The position numbers were made by a program, and so were the translations under genes. DNA of 32,802 bases, taken from JAYZAP01 sp964645285 (lineage in GTDB: Bacteria > Pseudomonadota > Alphaproteobacteria > JAAXGF01). Under the pieces are notes generated by a model. It made no database searches and had not been told where the DNA came from. It worked only from the letters and a program-made list of their open reading frames with translations. The stretch is taken from NCBI GenBank assembly GCA_964645285.1, contig CAZYDR010000037.1, forward strand, positions 1 to 32,802, read 5' to 3'. Below are positions 1-7,983 of this stretch, in pieces. How positions within the stretch are numbered: position 1 is the first letter of the stretch; every line of letters begins with the position of its first letter.

Positions 1-2
1 CC

Positions 3-356
3 ACCAACGTCAATGGAACCGACCGGGAAATGTATCTGCCGGTCAATTTCGACGTCGATCAACGGCCGTTCCTGAGACCGGCGCCCCAGCCGACCACGGT
101 GATCAACCATCCGCCGTTCGTGCGCATGGAGGGCCGTAGTCTGCCGCCGCTCAGTTCCCGCGCCGCCAACTACACGGTGCCGGCGGACGTCATGACCAAG
201 GCCGGCACCTACAAGCTGGCGGTACGCCTGCGCAGCCGAGCTGAGCCGATCTATTTCATGCGCTTCGTCGGCGCTACAGCCGAAATGGAGCAATCCATGA
301 ACGACTGGATGATCGATATCCATCCCTACGCCGTCGAATTTTCGGTCGACCAGTGA
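3..356 (+). CDS. C-terminal part of an unidentified exported or redox protein (5' end outside window)
   Basis: The reading frame is open from the left edge (first full codon at 3) to TGA at 354-356, so only about 117 C-terminal residues are visible. They contain no Cys-x-x-Cys-His heme motif, no membrane segment and no recognised catalytic motif. The stretch around GTYKLAVRLRSR followed by PIYFMRF resembles the C-terminal beta-rich tail I associate with some multiheme cytochrome c family proteins, but that is a weak memory-based resemblance. The next gene starts inside this stop codon (GTG at 353 overlapping TGA), so the two are probably co-translated. Context (an outer-membrane barrel, OmpA and an iron-sulfur flavoprotein reductase downstream) fits an envelope electron-transfer role, but this is inference. 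Confidence 0.5.
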   Translation, partial: TNVNGTDREMYLPVNFDVDQRPFLRPAPQPTTVINHPPFVRMEGRSLPPLSSRAANYTVPADVMTKAGTYKLAVRLRSRAEPIYFMRFVGATAEMEQSMNDWMIDIHPYAVEFSVDQ

Positions 357-1912
357 GGCGCGATATTCTCAACTTTATGAAATCGCCCGATAGCTTGCAC
401 AAGAACTGGGGGCTATTCGCCTTGGCGGGTGTGCTCGCCGTTGCCCTGGGAATAGCCGGCAGTGCAACTCCCGCAACAGCCTCGGAAGCATCGTCCGATC
501 CGATCATTCCGGAAGGGGTCAACCAGGTTCCTTATGATCCGGAAGACTTCCGGCCGGACCCCACCTACGAAGACAGCGACTACGATCCCGAGGCCCAGGT
601 CGAGATTTACGGCGGCAAATATGCCATTGATCCGCCGCGTCCGTTGCTTGAGCTCGGGCGCGACATATATGTCGGCGGCCCGTTCCAGAAGCCGAGCACC
701 TTTCTCGGCGACAAGAACCCGCTGGCGCCCCATTTCTACGTCTACGGCGACTGGCAGAGCGCGGTTGCCTGGAACGACAACGGCGGCACGGAGATCGGCC
801 AGATCGCGACCCGGCTGAATTTGGATTTCGACCTTGGCATCACCTCGACCGAGCGTATTCACATGTTCGTGCGCCCCCTCGACCGGGGTGGTCAGTTTAC
901 CCGTCTAGAGTTCTTCGGCGATGACGAGGAAGGCGGCGATACAGCCTTCAACGTCAATATCGAAACCCTGTTCTTCGAAGGCGACATCGGCGCGATTTCC
1001 CAGGGCCTGAGCGGTGAGTACAACAGCCTGGACCTGCCGGTGGCGGTCGGCTTCATGCCTCTGGTCATGCAGAATGGTATCTGGCTCGAGGACGCCTTTA
1101 TCGGCGCCGCCGCCGCGATCCCGGCTATGAACAGCCCGGAACTCGATATCTCCAACATGGACGTGACGTTCTTCGGCGCCTTCGACCAGGTCGATTCCCA
1201 AGCCTTCATCGACACCGACGGCAATATCGCCAATCACAACGTCAATACCTACGGCGCTACAGCCTACCTGGAGACCATGCAGGGCTATTTGGAGCTCGGC
1301 TACGGCTATTCGGATGGCGAAGGCCGGCTCGATGACTTCAACTACCACAACCTTACAGTGGCCTTCACCCGGCGTTACGAGCCGTGGATTTCCAACAGCA
1401 TCCGGGCGATCTGGAATACCGGCCAGGACGACCCCGGCCAGCAGCAGACCGCCGACGGCTTCATGGTGCTGGTGGAGAACTCGTTGATCACCGGTTTGCC
1501 CAGCACCCTGGTGCCCTACCTTAATCTTTGGGCCGGCTTCGACCGGCCCCAGGGGCTTGGTCAGCAGGCTCGCGGATTGCTCAAGAACACCGGCATCAAC
1601 TTCGAGACCGACGCCATAACCGCCCTCCCCAAGCTCGACGATACCGGCCGCGACACCTACGGCGGCGCCATTGGGATCGAATACCTATTCGCTCTCGACC
1701 AGCAGATCGTTGTGGAAATGGCGACGGTGCAGGTCATGGGCGGCGACAACGCAGTGGGCCGCCCGGCGCCGGGCGACCAGTACGGCTTTGGCCTGCGCTA
1801 TCAGCTGCCCATTTCCCAGGCGTGGATTGTGCGCGCCGACGCCATGTATGGCATTCGCGATTTGGACAAAGACATCAAGGGCGTCCGCCTCGAACTTCGC
1901 CGCAAGTTCTGA
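353..1912 (+). CDS. Putative outer-membrane beta-barrel protein
   Basis: The product is 519 residues from GTG at 353, which overlaps the upstream stop; an in-frame ATG at 377 gives a tidier signal peptide and is an equally good start. A hydrophobic core (GLFALAGVLAVALGIAG) followed by an ATPATASEA-type cleavage region indicates Sec export. The mature protein opens with an acidic, Pro/Tyr-rich segment (residues ~50-95). It then shows alternating polar and aromatic strands typical of a transmembrane barrel and ends in a C-terminal Phe (LELRRKF), the usual BAM recognition end. I do not recognise a named porin family. It sits between the partial gene and an OmpA-type protein in the same direction. 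A pore or a sheath for a redox partner are both possible; the barrel call is firm, the cargo is not. Confidence 0.7.
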   Translation: MRRDILNFMKSPDSLHKNWGLFALAGVLAVALGIAGSATPATASEASSDPIIPEGVNQVPYDPEDFRPDPTYEDSDYDPEAQVEIYGGKYAIDPPRPLLELGRDIYVGGPFQKPSTFLGDKNPLAPHFYVYGDWQSAVAWNDNGGTEIGQIATRLNLDFDLGITSTERIHMFVRPLDRGGQFTRLEFFGDDEEGGDTAFNVNIETLFFEGDIGAISQGLSGEYNSLDLPVAVGFMPLVMQNGIWLEDAFIGAAAAIPAMNSPELDISNMDVTFFGAFDQVDSQAFIDTDGNIANHNVNTYGATAYLETMQGYLELGYGYSDGEGRLDDFNYHNLTVAFTRRYEPWISNSIRAIWNTGQDDPGQQQTADGFMVLVENSLITGLPSTLVPYLNLWAGFDRPQGLGQQARGLLKNTGINFETDAITALPKLDDTGRDTYGGAIGIEYLFALDQQIVVEMATVQVMGGDNAVGRPAPGDQYGFGLRYQLPISQAWIVRADAMYGIRDLDKDIKGVRLELRRKF

Positions 1913-1965
1913 GCCCGGACGTCTCGTAATTACCCCGTCGGCGGGTAACAAAGCCGACACAAGAA

Positions 1966-2005
1966 CACCCTGTCACCCGCCGGTGTATTTTCGCCGGCCA
2001 GGGTG
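1966..2005 (+). other. Intergenic hairpin between barrel and OmpA genes
   Basis: CACCCTG (1966-1972) pairs with CAGGGTG (1999-2005), and GCCGG (1979-1983) pairs with CCGGC (1994-1998). This gives about 12 bp of stem with a 6-nt bulge on the 5' side and a T-rich apical loop. No T tract follows, so it is not a classical intrinsic terminator. It may be an mRNA-processing or stabilising element that sets the relative level of the two gene products. A smaller TACCC/GGGTA hairpin lies just before it, around 1931-1947. Confidence 0.45.
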
Positions 2006-2078
2006 CCGGGGTTCGGTTACGCGTGGTGCGCCTTATTTCCAACGAGCACGAATTTTCTACAACGTCATGACCGGGTGA

Positions 2079-3002
2079 ATGAATATGAAACGGACAAATT
2101 TAATGATTATGGGCGCCGCCCTATTCGTGGCGGCGTGCGTGTCAATGTCGGCCACTGCCGGCCAGTTGGCCACCAGCGACGATCTGATCGCGCAGTTGAC
2201 ACCCAAAGGCGAGCGCGGCCTGGCCTCGGTGGGTATCGTCGGGCCGGCTATCGACCTGACCATCCAGTTCGAGTTCAACTCCACCAAACTGACCGCCGCG
2301 GCCCGCCAGCAACTTAATAACGTGGGGACGGCGTTGAGTTCCCAACAACTGAAAAGCTTCAATTTTCTCCCGATCGGCCATACGGACAGCGTCGGCAGCA
2401 ACGGCTACAACCAGTCCCTGTCGGAAAAACGCGCGGCCAGCGCTCGCGCCTACCTTGCCGATAAATACGGCCTGGGCGATGCGCGGCTGTACAGCCTGGG
2501 CATGGGCGAGAACAATCTGCTTTACCTGGACGACCCGGAAAACGGCGATAACCGCCGGGTCGAGCTACGCAACGTCGGCGATTCCGAAGCCAAACAGCTG
2601 CGCGGCGGCGCCAGCAGCGCGCCCGTGGTCAACACCAATACCATCACGTCGGAGACGTCTAGTTTTTGTCTGACAGAAGGCGCGCGGCCGGAGTTCGCCG
2701 TGCTCCGAGCGCCGGCGGTGGATCAGCCGATTATAGTACGCCGCCGCACCGCGCCGCCTCAGATCATGAACGGTGTCTGGAAGAAGGGCTCCAACACGTT
2801 CGCCTGGCCGAGGGATTGGCCGCTGCCGGACGAGGACCGCTACATCTGGGCCCTTGGCAGCAGTAGCACGACGGCGACCGAAATCCTGTTTGTCGAGGGC
2901 GACCCGACAACGCCCCACGACAGGGCCGCAGCGTACTACACCCCGGGTTGCGAAGCCCAAGTGGTGGCCGCGTTCAACGAGATCGTCGCCCAGGGCCAAT
3001 GA
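2079..3002 (+). CDS. OmpA-family peptidoglycan-associated protein with extra C-terminal domain
   Basis: The product is 307 residues from ATG 2079 (ATG 2085 also possible). The N-terminus is a signal sequence with a lipobox-like FVAAC (Cys20), so it may be an outer-membrane lipoprotein; cleavage by signal peptidase I after ATA is the alternative. Residues ~60-165 are an OmpA C-terminal domain: IQFEFNSTKL, then GHTDSVG with the Asp that binds diaminopimelate, and NRRVEL with the partner Arg. The domain should tether the outer membrane or a partner barrel to peptidoglycan. About 120 residues follow (Ser/Thr-rich linker, then a Cys-, Trp- and Pro-containing segment with two cysteines) that are not part of ordinary OmpA/Pal proteins and that I do not recognise. 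It lies between the barrel gene and the reductase gene. Confidence 0.85.
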   Translation: MNMKRTNLMIMGAALFVAACVSMSATAGQLATSDDLIAQLTPKGERGLASVGIVGPAIDLTIQFEFNSTKLTAAARQQLNNVGTALSSQQLKSFNFLPIGHTDSVGSNGYNQSLSEKRAASARAYLADKYGLGDARLYSLGMGENNLLYLDDPENGDNRRVELRNVGDSEAKQLRGGASSAPVVNTNTITSETSSFCLTEGARPEFAVLRAPAVDQPIIVRRRTAPPQIMNGVWKKGSNTFAWPRDWPLPDEDRYIWALGSSSTTATEILFVEGDPTTPHDRAAAYYTPGCEAQVVAAFNEIVAQGQ

Positions 3003-3033
3003 CCGTGAAAAGCGTAAAGGATAGGCCATGGCG

Positions 3034-3062
3034 TTGACTTATTGTTGTGTAGTTGCTGAGAT
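3034..3062 (+). promoter_or_regulatory. Possible sigma70-type promoter upstream of the reductase
   Basis: TTGACT (3034-3039) matches five of six -35 bases and is followed after 17 bp by TGAGAT (3057-3062), a poor -10. Its position, 85 bp before the reductase start in a 144-bp gap, would allow separate expression of that gene. The weak -10 keeps this tentative. Confidence 0.25.
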
Positions 3063-3146
3063 ATTCCAGAGCATGCCGCTGACGCCGGGCAACGGTGCGT
3101 GCGGATTTTGCAGCCATTCCGGCTGCACGACAGGGAGAGAGATAAC

Positions 3147-4433
3147 ATGATGGACCTACTGATCAACGTCATCGCCTTTACGTTCATGGCCTCTCTGACC
3201 GGCTACGCCCTGGCTCTGGGCGTCGGCAACTGGAAGATCGCCACGGTCAACGCCCGCACCGCTCATATGGAGCGCGAGTTGCTACGCAGGCGGATCGACC
3301 AGATCACCGACGAGCAACGCATACGCCGCGAAAAGAGCGACGCCTCGTGGAACGGGTTCCGCAAATTTGAGATTATGCGCAAGAACCCGGAAGGCGGCGG
3401 CATTTGTTCGTTCTACCTGACACCCCACGACAAGAAGCCCCTGCCGCCGTTCGCCCCGGGCCAGTATCTGACCTTCCAGCTTCCCATTCCGGGCGAACGC
3501 AAGCCGGTGATTCGCTGCTATTCCCTGTCCGACAGCCCGCACCACCCCAACTACTACCGGGTATCGATCAAGGCCGTACCGCCGCCGCGCGATAAGCCCG
3601 AAGCGCCCCCTGGGCTGTCATCGAATTTCTTCCACGACAGCCTCAACGAAGCCGACATCCTCGACGTCAAGGCGCCGGGCGGGCATTTCTTCCTGGATAC
3701 CACCAAGCACACGCCGGTGGTGCTCATCGGTGGCGGCATCGGACTGACCCCGGTGCTCAGCATGCTCAACACGATTTGCGAGTCGGGCTCGAACCGCGAG
3801 GTATGGTTTTTCTACGGCGTGCGCAATTCGTCGGAGCATGTCATGAAGGAGCATCTCGAGCAGCTCAACGTCGAGTATGAAAACCTCCGCCTCATGGTGT
3901 GCTATTCGAACCCCGGCGACGACGATGTGGCCGGGCGCGACTACCAGCACGGCGAGCGGGTCAGTGTGAACCTGTTCCAGCGCGTACTGCCGTCAAGCAA
4001 CTACGATTTCTATATGTGTGGCCCGCCGCCCATGATGAACACGGTGGTCCCCGAACTGACGGCCTGGGGCGTGCCCGAGAAGAATATTCACTTCGAGGCC
4101 TTCGGCCCAGCCACGGTCAAGAAAGCGACACCGGAGAAGAGCGCCGAGGAAAAGGCCGCCGACGCCACCGTCGCCGAGAGCATCGAGGTGGTGTTCGCCA
4201 AATCGGGCAAGACGCTGCCGTGGGACGCGGAAGCGGATTCCATCCTCGACTTCGCCGAGGACAACGACATCGCCATCGATTTCGGCTGTCGCGCCGGCAA
4301 CTGCGGCACCTGCATCACGGCGGTGCGCTCAGGCGACGTGGATTACGTGGTCGAACCCGGCACCGCCCCCGAGGCCGGCTCCTGCCTGACCTGCATCTCG
4401 GTGCCAAAATCAAACATCACATTGGATGCTTGA
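3147..4433 (+). CDS. Membrane-anchored FAD/NAD(P)H oxidoreductase with C-terminal [2Fe-2S] ferredoxin domain
   Basis: I start at ATG 3147, behind a GGGAGAGA ribosome site; an upstream GTG at 3099 would break the membrane anchor pattern. The 428-residue product begins with one transmembrane helix (LLINVIAFTFMASLTGYALAL) and a basic, probably coiled segment. An FNR-type flavin domain follows (RCYSLSDSP for FAD binding), then an NAD(P)-binding domain (GGGIGLTPVLSM; YMCGPPPMM). The C-terminal plant-type ferredoxin domain has cluster ligands Cys381, Cys386, Cys389 and Cys416, with an extra Cys413. The domain order matches Hcr/phenol-hydroxylase-reductase type proteins with the ferredoxin at the end, not NqrF, where it is N-terminal. 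It should carry electrons from NAD(P)H to a membrane or periplasmic acceptor; the acceptor is unknown. It is the last gene of the left-hand envelope cluster. Confidence 0.85.
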   Translation: MMDLLINVIAFTFMASLTGYALALGVGNWKIATVNARTAHMERELLRRRIDQITDEQRIRREKSDASWNGFRKFEIMRKNPEGGGICSFYLTPHDKKPLPPFAPGQYLTFQLPIPGERKPVIRCYSLSDSPHHPNYYRVSIKAVPPPRDKPEAPPGLSSNFFHDSLNEADILDVKAPGGHFFLDTTKHTPVVLIGGGIGLTPVLSMLNTICESGSNREVWFFYGVRNSSEHVMKEHLEQLNVEYENLRLMVCYSNPGDDDVAGRDYQHGERVSVNLFQRVLPSSNYDFYMCGPPPMMNTVVPELTAWGVPEKNIHFEAFGPATVKKATPEKSAEEKAADATVAESIEVVFAKSGKTLPWDAEADSILDFAEDNDIAIDFGCRAGNCGTCITAVRSGDVDYVVEPGTAPEAGSCLTCISVPKSNITLDA

Positions 4434-4520
4434 TTTTGTTTATGGGTAAGCGCGTTCGCTTTCACAAACGCGTTCAAGCGCCACGCAGTCGCGTGCTGAA
4501 AGAAAGCGGAGAGTAGCGGA

Positions 4521-4632
4521 ACCAGCGGTCACCTCGTGACCGCTGGCAAGCGCGACAGCGCGTCGCCGCGCATGCGGCGAGAGCCTGCGTGGCGGTGTGA
4601 ACGCCCATGGGCCATACTTATGGCCCATGGTA
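4521..4632 (+). repeat. Three-hairpin structured repeat, copy 1
   Basis: About 112 bp with three consecutive hairpins. The first is an 11-bp stem CCAGCGGTCAC/GTGACCGCTGG (loop CTC). The second is a 7-bp stem TCGCCGC/GCGGCGA (loop GCAT). The third is a 12-bp stem CCATGGGCCATA/TATGGCCCATGG with a 2-nt centre. The reverse complement of 7984-8096 is the same element. Where stems differ, both arms differ so pairing is kept. The copy ends 13 bp past the hflC stop codon (4646-4648), so it lies in the hflC 3' region and, on the other strand, after the reductase gene. The 87 bp between the reductase stop and this copy contain two further small hairpins (CGCGTT/AACGCG at 4451-4472; CACGC/GCGTG at 4482-4495). 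I do not recognise the family; it is REP/BIME-like in style. Confidence 0.85.
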
Positions 4633-4645
4633 CAAAGCAGCCCGC

Positions 4646-5527
4646 CTACTCGGCGGGCGCACCGCCGGTAATATCGCCAAAGAAGCGGAAGAACTCGCTG
4701 TCGGGCGACAACACCATGGTGGTGTCGCCCTGGCCGAGGGCCTCCTTGTAAGCCTCCATGGAGCGGTAAAAGGCGAAGAACTCGACATCCTTGCCGAAGG
4801 CATCGGCGAAAATCCGAATGGCCTCACCATCGCCTTCACCACGGGTGATCTGCGACTGCTTCTGGGCCTCGGCGATAATCACCACCTTGTCACGGTCGGC
4901 AATGGCCCTGATCTTCTGGGCCTCCTCGGCACCCTGGGCGCGGAGCTCCTTGGCTTCGCGCTGGCGTTCGGTCTGCATACGCTGATAGACCGCCTCGCTG
5001 TTGGCCTCGGGCAGATCGGCGCGCTTGATGCGAACGTCGATGATTTCGATGCCAAAGTCGCTAGCCTCGTTATTTACAATGTCCCGAATTTGGGTCATCA
5101 GCGATGCCCGCTCGCCCGAGATGATGTGCTCAAGCGGCACGCCGCCAAGGGCCTGGCGAATACTGGCGTTGATGATGGCCGCCAGGCGGGTGCGCACCCG
5201 CGCTTCGTTATTCACCGTCTGGAAGAACAGCAGCGGATCGGTGATGCGATAGCGCGCGAAGGCATCTACCACGAGACGCTTTTGATCGGAGGCAATGATC
5301 TCCTCTTTGGGGGCGTCGAATTCAAGTACCCGGCGATCAAAATAGACGACATCCTGGATGAACGGCAGTTTGACGTGAAGGCCGGGCTCGGTGATCACCT
5401 TCCGCGGCTCGCCAAACTGCAGAACCAGCGCCTGATTAGCCTGATGGACCGTGAACAGCGCACTCGACCCAACGATGACAGCGGCGACGAAAATAACCCC
5501 GAGGCCGATTAAAATACCCCGGTTCAT
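4646..5527 (-). CDS. hflC: HflC, regulator of the FtsH protease
   Basis: The product is 293 residues: one N-terminal membrane helix (about residues 5-25), then an SPFH/band-7 domain (ALVLQFGEP, PGLHVKLPFIQ, EIIDVRIKRADLP) and a long Ala/Glu-rich coiled region (RQREAKELRAQGAEEAQKI) ending in SPDSEFFRFF. This is the usual HflC architecture and length. With HflK it forms a periplasm-facing membrane cage that encloses FtsH and limits its proteolysis of membrane proteins. Its ATG overlaps the hflK stop by 4 bp (ATGA), so the two are coupled. A GC-rich hairpin formed by the last codons and stop (about 4640-4658) is followed by the three-hairpin repeat. Confidence 0.95.
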   Translation of the reverse strand: MNRGILIGLGVIFVAAVIVGSSALFTVHQANQALVLQFGEPRKVITEPGLHVKLPFIQDVVYFDRRVLEFDAPKEEIIASDQKRLVVDAFARYRITDPLLFFQTVNNEARVRTRLAAIINASIRQALGGVPLEHIISGERASLMTQIRDIVNNEASDFGIEIIDVRIKRADLPEANSEAVYQRMQTERQREAKELRAQGAEEAQKIRAIADRDKVVIIAEAQKQSQITRGEGDGEAIRIFADAFGKDVEFFAFYRSMEAYKEALGQGDTTMVLSPDSEFFRFFGDITGGAPAE

Positions 5528-6654
5528 TGCGTGCCTCCCGTGCTTTTCTTGAGTTCAGATAATGGCAGATAGGGCAATACACCCTGGCTGCCTCCGCCCT
5601 GGCCGTCGATGACTATCTTGTTCATCCCCTTGAGGATCGTTTCCATGGTCTCAAGGTAGATGCGCTGGACCGTGACTTCCCGGGCTACTTTGTAGGATTC
5701 ATAGACCGCCAGAAAACGCTCGGCGTCACCCTGGGCCCGGGCCACAACTTCGGCCTTGTAAGCGTTGGCCTCCTGAACCATTTGCGACGCCTCGCCGCGC
5801 GCCCTCGGAATGATCGAGTTGGCGTAGGCGTCGGCTTCGTTCATGGCCCTCTCGCGGTCGGCACGGGCGCGCTGGACGTCGCGGAAGGCGTCGATTACCG
5901 CCTCGGGCGGGTCGACTTTCTGAAGCTGGACCTGGGTGATCAGGATTCCGGCGCCATAGGTATCGAGGGTTTTCTGCAACAATTCCTGAGTACGAGTTTC
6001 GACTTCGCGGCGTCCCTCGGCACGGGCATACTCCGCTTTGGTCTTGCCGATGATCTCACGCATGGCGCTTTCGGCCGCATCACCCACGTTCTGCTCGGGC
6101 GACCGGATGTTGAACAGGAATTTGCCGGCATCGTTGATGATCCACAGGACCACGAAGTTGATGTCGATGATATTTTCGTCACCGGTGAGCATCAGCGCCT
6201 CATTGGGCACTTGTCGCTGGATTGTGGCACGGGTGCTCTCGGAGCCTGAGCGATAGCCGATTTCGACTCGGTTCACCCGGGTCACCTTGGGCGTATAGAC
6301 CCGGCCGATCGGCGCCGGCAGGTTGTAGTTGAGGCCTGGCTGTGTAGTGGAAATCCACTCACCGAACACCAGTTCGACACCCTGTTCGTCAGGCTCCACC
6401 GTGTAGAAACCGCTGCCCAGCCACACGGTCAGAACCAAGACCATAATCAGCAACAGGCCGCGCCCGCCACCAACGCCGCCCGGCATGACGCGTTTCATAC
6501 GGTCCTGACCCTTGCGCAGAAGCTCTTCCAGATCCGGGGGTTGCGGCCCGCCCGGTCCCCGGCCCCAGGGGCCCTGGCCACCGCCTCCGCCGCCGCTACC
6601 GCCGCCGCCTTGCCAGCCGCCATCTCCGCCGCCACCCTGATTACTCCATGGCAT
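5524..6654 (-). CDS. hflK: HflK, regulator of the FtsH protease
   Basis: The product is 376 residues from ATG 6654. The N-terminus is a very Gly-rich cytoplasmic tail (residues ~5-40, typical of HflK), followed by one membrane helix (LLLIMVLVLTVWLGSGF) and the SPFH domain (TVEPDEQGVELVFGEW, QPGLNYNLPAPIG). A long helical segment follows (AYANSIIPRARGEASQMVQEANAYKAEVVARAQGDAERF). It pairs with HflC to form the FtsH-regulating complex in the inner membrane. It is first in the hflK-hflC pair and diverges from mrp across a 189-bp gap. Confidence 0.95.
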   Translation of the reverse strand: MPWSNQGGGGDGGWQGGGGSGGGGGGQGPWGRGPGGPQPPDLEELLRKGQDRMKRVMPGGVGGGRGLLLIMVLVLTVWLGSGFYTVEPDEQGVELVFGEWISTTQPGLNYNLPAPIGRVYTPKVTRVNRVEIGYRSGSESTRATIQRQVPNEALMLTGDENIIDINFVVLWIINDAGKFLFNIRSPEQNVGDAAESAMREIIGKTKAEYARAEGRREVETRTQELLQKTLDTYGAGILITQVQLQKVDPPEAVIDAFRDVQRARADRERAMNEADAYANSIIPRARGEASQMVQEANAYKAEVVARAQGDAERFLAVYESYKVAREVTVQRIYLETMETILKGMNKIVIDGQGGGSQGVLPYLPLSELKKSTGGTQ

Positions 6655-6717
6655 ATGCGCCTTGCCTTTCTTTGTCGTGACCGCCCACTTGGGCTTGGCC
6701 CCTGTTTGACCCCGCCT

Positions 6718-6746
6718 TATATAGGATAGCCAAACGCATCCTGCAA
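6718..6746 (-). promoter_or_regulatory. Candidate hflKC promoter
   Basis: On the minus strand, TTGCAG (6746-6741) is followed after exactly 17 bp by TATATA (6723-6718), about 65 bp upstream of the hflK start. The spacing is ideal but the -35 matches consensus only in its TTG, so this is a plausible rather than firm promoter. Confidence 0.4.
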
Positions 6747-6768
6747 CGCGCGGTCGCTATTTATTCCT

Positions 6769-6793
6769 GCCGAACAAGTCGTTGTTGTTCGGC
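6769..6793. promoter_or_regulatory. Perfect 9-bp inverted repeat between hflK and mrp
   Basis: GCCGAACAA (6769-6777) and TTGTTCGGC (6785-6793) are perfect inverted repeats around a 7-bp centre. The element lies about 50 bp before the mrp start codon and 115 bp before hflK. It could be a dimeric repressor operator or a hairpin in the mrp leader. No T tract follows, so it is not a terminator. Confidence 0.4.
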
Positions 6794-6843
6794 GCGGGAG
6801 CCGCTATGTAGGCGGTCCAAATTTGTCAAGGAGGTCCGGCGGC

Positions 6844-7983
6844 ATGGCGCGGGTCACAGAAGAACAGGTTATGGAGACGCTGGCGAAGGTCGTTGATACG
6901 GACAGCGGCAAGTCGGTGGTCGAGGCCAGCATGATTTCCGGTCTTATCGTCAAGGACGGCAATGTCGGCTTCGCCGTCGAGGTTGATCCCAAGGACGGTG
7001 AGCGCAAGGAACCCCTGCGCAAGGCCTGCGAGCAGGCGGTCGAAGCCATGTCCGACGTGCTGTCGGTCACCGCCGTGCTGACCGCCCATCAGGAAGCACA
7101 TGCCGCGCCTTCCATGCCCGGTGGTCCAACGCCGGGCGTCGGGCCAACGCCCGGCCCACAGGCGACCGAACGGCCGCTCATTCCCGGTATCAGCGCCATC
7201 ATAGCCGTCGCCTCGGGCAAGGGCGGCGTCGGCAAATCGACTACCACGGTCAATCTCGCCCTCGCCCTGGCCGCCGCCGGACGCCGCGTCGGCGTGCTTG
7301 ATTCCGACATTTACGGGCCATCCATGCCGCGCATGATGGGGATCATCGGACGCCCCACCTCGAAAGACGACAAGACCCTGTCGCCGCTGGAAAATTACGG
7401 CGTCAGTGTGATGTCCATGGGCTTCCTGGTCGAGGAAGACACGCCCATGATATGGCGCGGCCCCATGGTCATGAGCGCCATCGAACAGATGCTGCGCGAC
7501 GTCGACTGGGGCGAGCTTGACGTGCTGGCCATCGATCTACCGCCGGGCACCGGCGACGCTCAGTTGACCCTCGCCCAGCGGGTGCCCCTGACAGGCGCGG
7601 TCATCGTCTCGACGCCCCAGGACATCGCTCTGCTCGACGCCCGCAAGGGCCTCAACATGTTCCGCAAGGTCGATGTGCCGGTGTTCGGCATCGTCGAGAA
7701 CATGAGCTATTACGTCTGCCCCGAATGCGGCCACCGGGCGGAGATTTTCAGCCACGGCGGGGCTCGCGAAGAAGCCGAGAAGCTAGGCGTGGATTTTCTT
7801 GGCGAAATACCGCTCGATATCGAAATTCGCGAGACCTCAGACAGCGGCAAGCCTATCGTGGTGTCCAAGCCCGACAGCCCCCTGGCACAAGCCTACCGGG
7901 ACATTGCCGAGGCGGTTTCAGCAAAAATCGACGCCGCCATGGCCGGCGGCGGCCGGGCCGCGCCGAAGATCGTTATTCAGTAG
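6844..7983 (+). CDS. mrp: Mrp/ApbC-type iron-sulfur cluster carrier ATPase
   Basis: The start is ATG 6844, preceded by AAGGAGG at a good distance (a TTG at 6823 is upstream of that site and rejected). The 379-residue product has an N-terminal MIP18/DUF59-like domain (residues ~1-80) and a Pro/Gly/Thr linker with a short internal duplication (PTPGVGPTPGP). The P-loop NTPase domain carries the deviant Walker A motif GKGGVGKS (residues 125-132). Cys292 and Cys295 (CPEC) bind the bridging [4Fe-4S] cluster in the dimer. The family assembles or carries clusters to apo-enzymes, which fits a region containing several Fe-S proteins. The stop codon abuts copy 2 of the three-hairpin repeat. Confidence 0.93.
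   Translation: MARVTEEQVMETLAKVVDTDSGKSVVEASMISGLIVKDGNVGFAVEVDPKDGERKEPLRKACEQAVEAMSDVLSVTAVLTAHQEAHAAPSMPGGPTPGVGPTPGPQATERPLIPGISAIIAVASGKGGVGKSTTTVNLALALAAAGRRVGVLDSDIYGPSMPRMMGIIGRPTSKDDKTLSPLENYGVSVMSMGFLVEEDTPMIWRGPMVMSAIEQMLRDVDWGELDVLAIDLPPGTGDAQLTLAQRVPLTGAVIVSTPQDIALLDARKGLNMFRKVDVPVFGIVENMSYYVCPECGHRAEIFSHGGAREEAEKLGVDFLGEIPLDIEIRETSDSGKPIVVSKPDSPLAQAYRDIAEAVSAKIDAAMAGGGRAAPKIVIQ

Noticed and set aside
4434..4520. Hairpins after the reductase gene considered as an intrinsic terminator
   Set aside because: No T tract follows any of the stems.
4607..5512. 301-codon open frame antisense to hflC
   Set aside because: hflC is certain on the minus strand and this frame shows no motif.
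7110..7170. Short duplicated CCAACGCC/GGCGTCGGG-type stretch in mrp
   Set aside because: It encodes the Pro/Gly linker and stays in frame; a simple coding duplication rather than a regulatory repeat.
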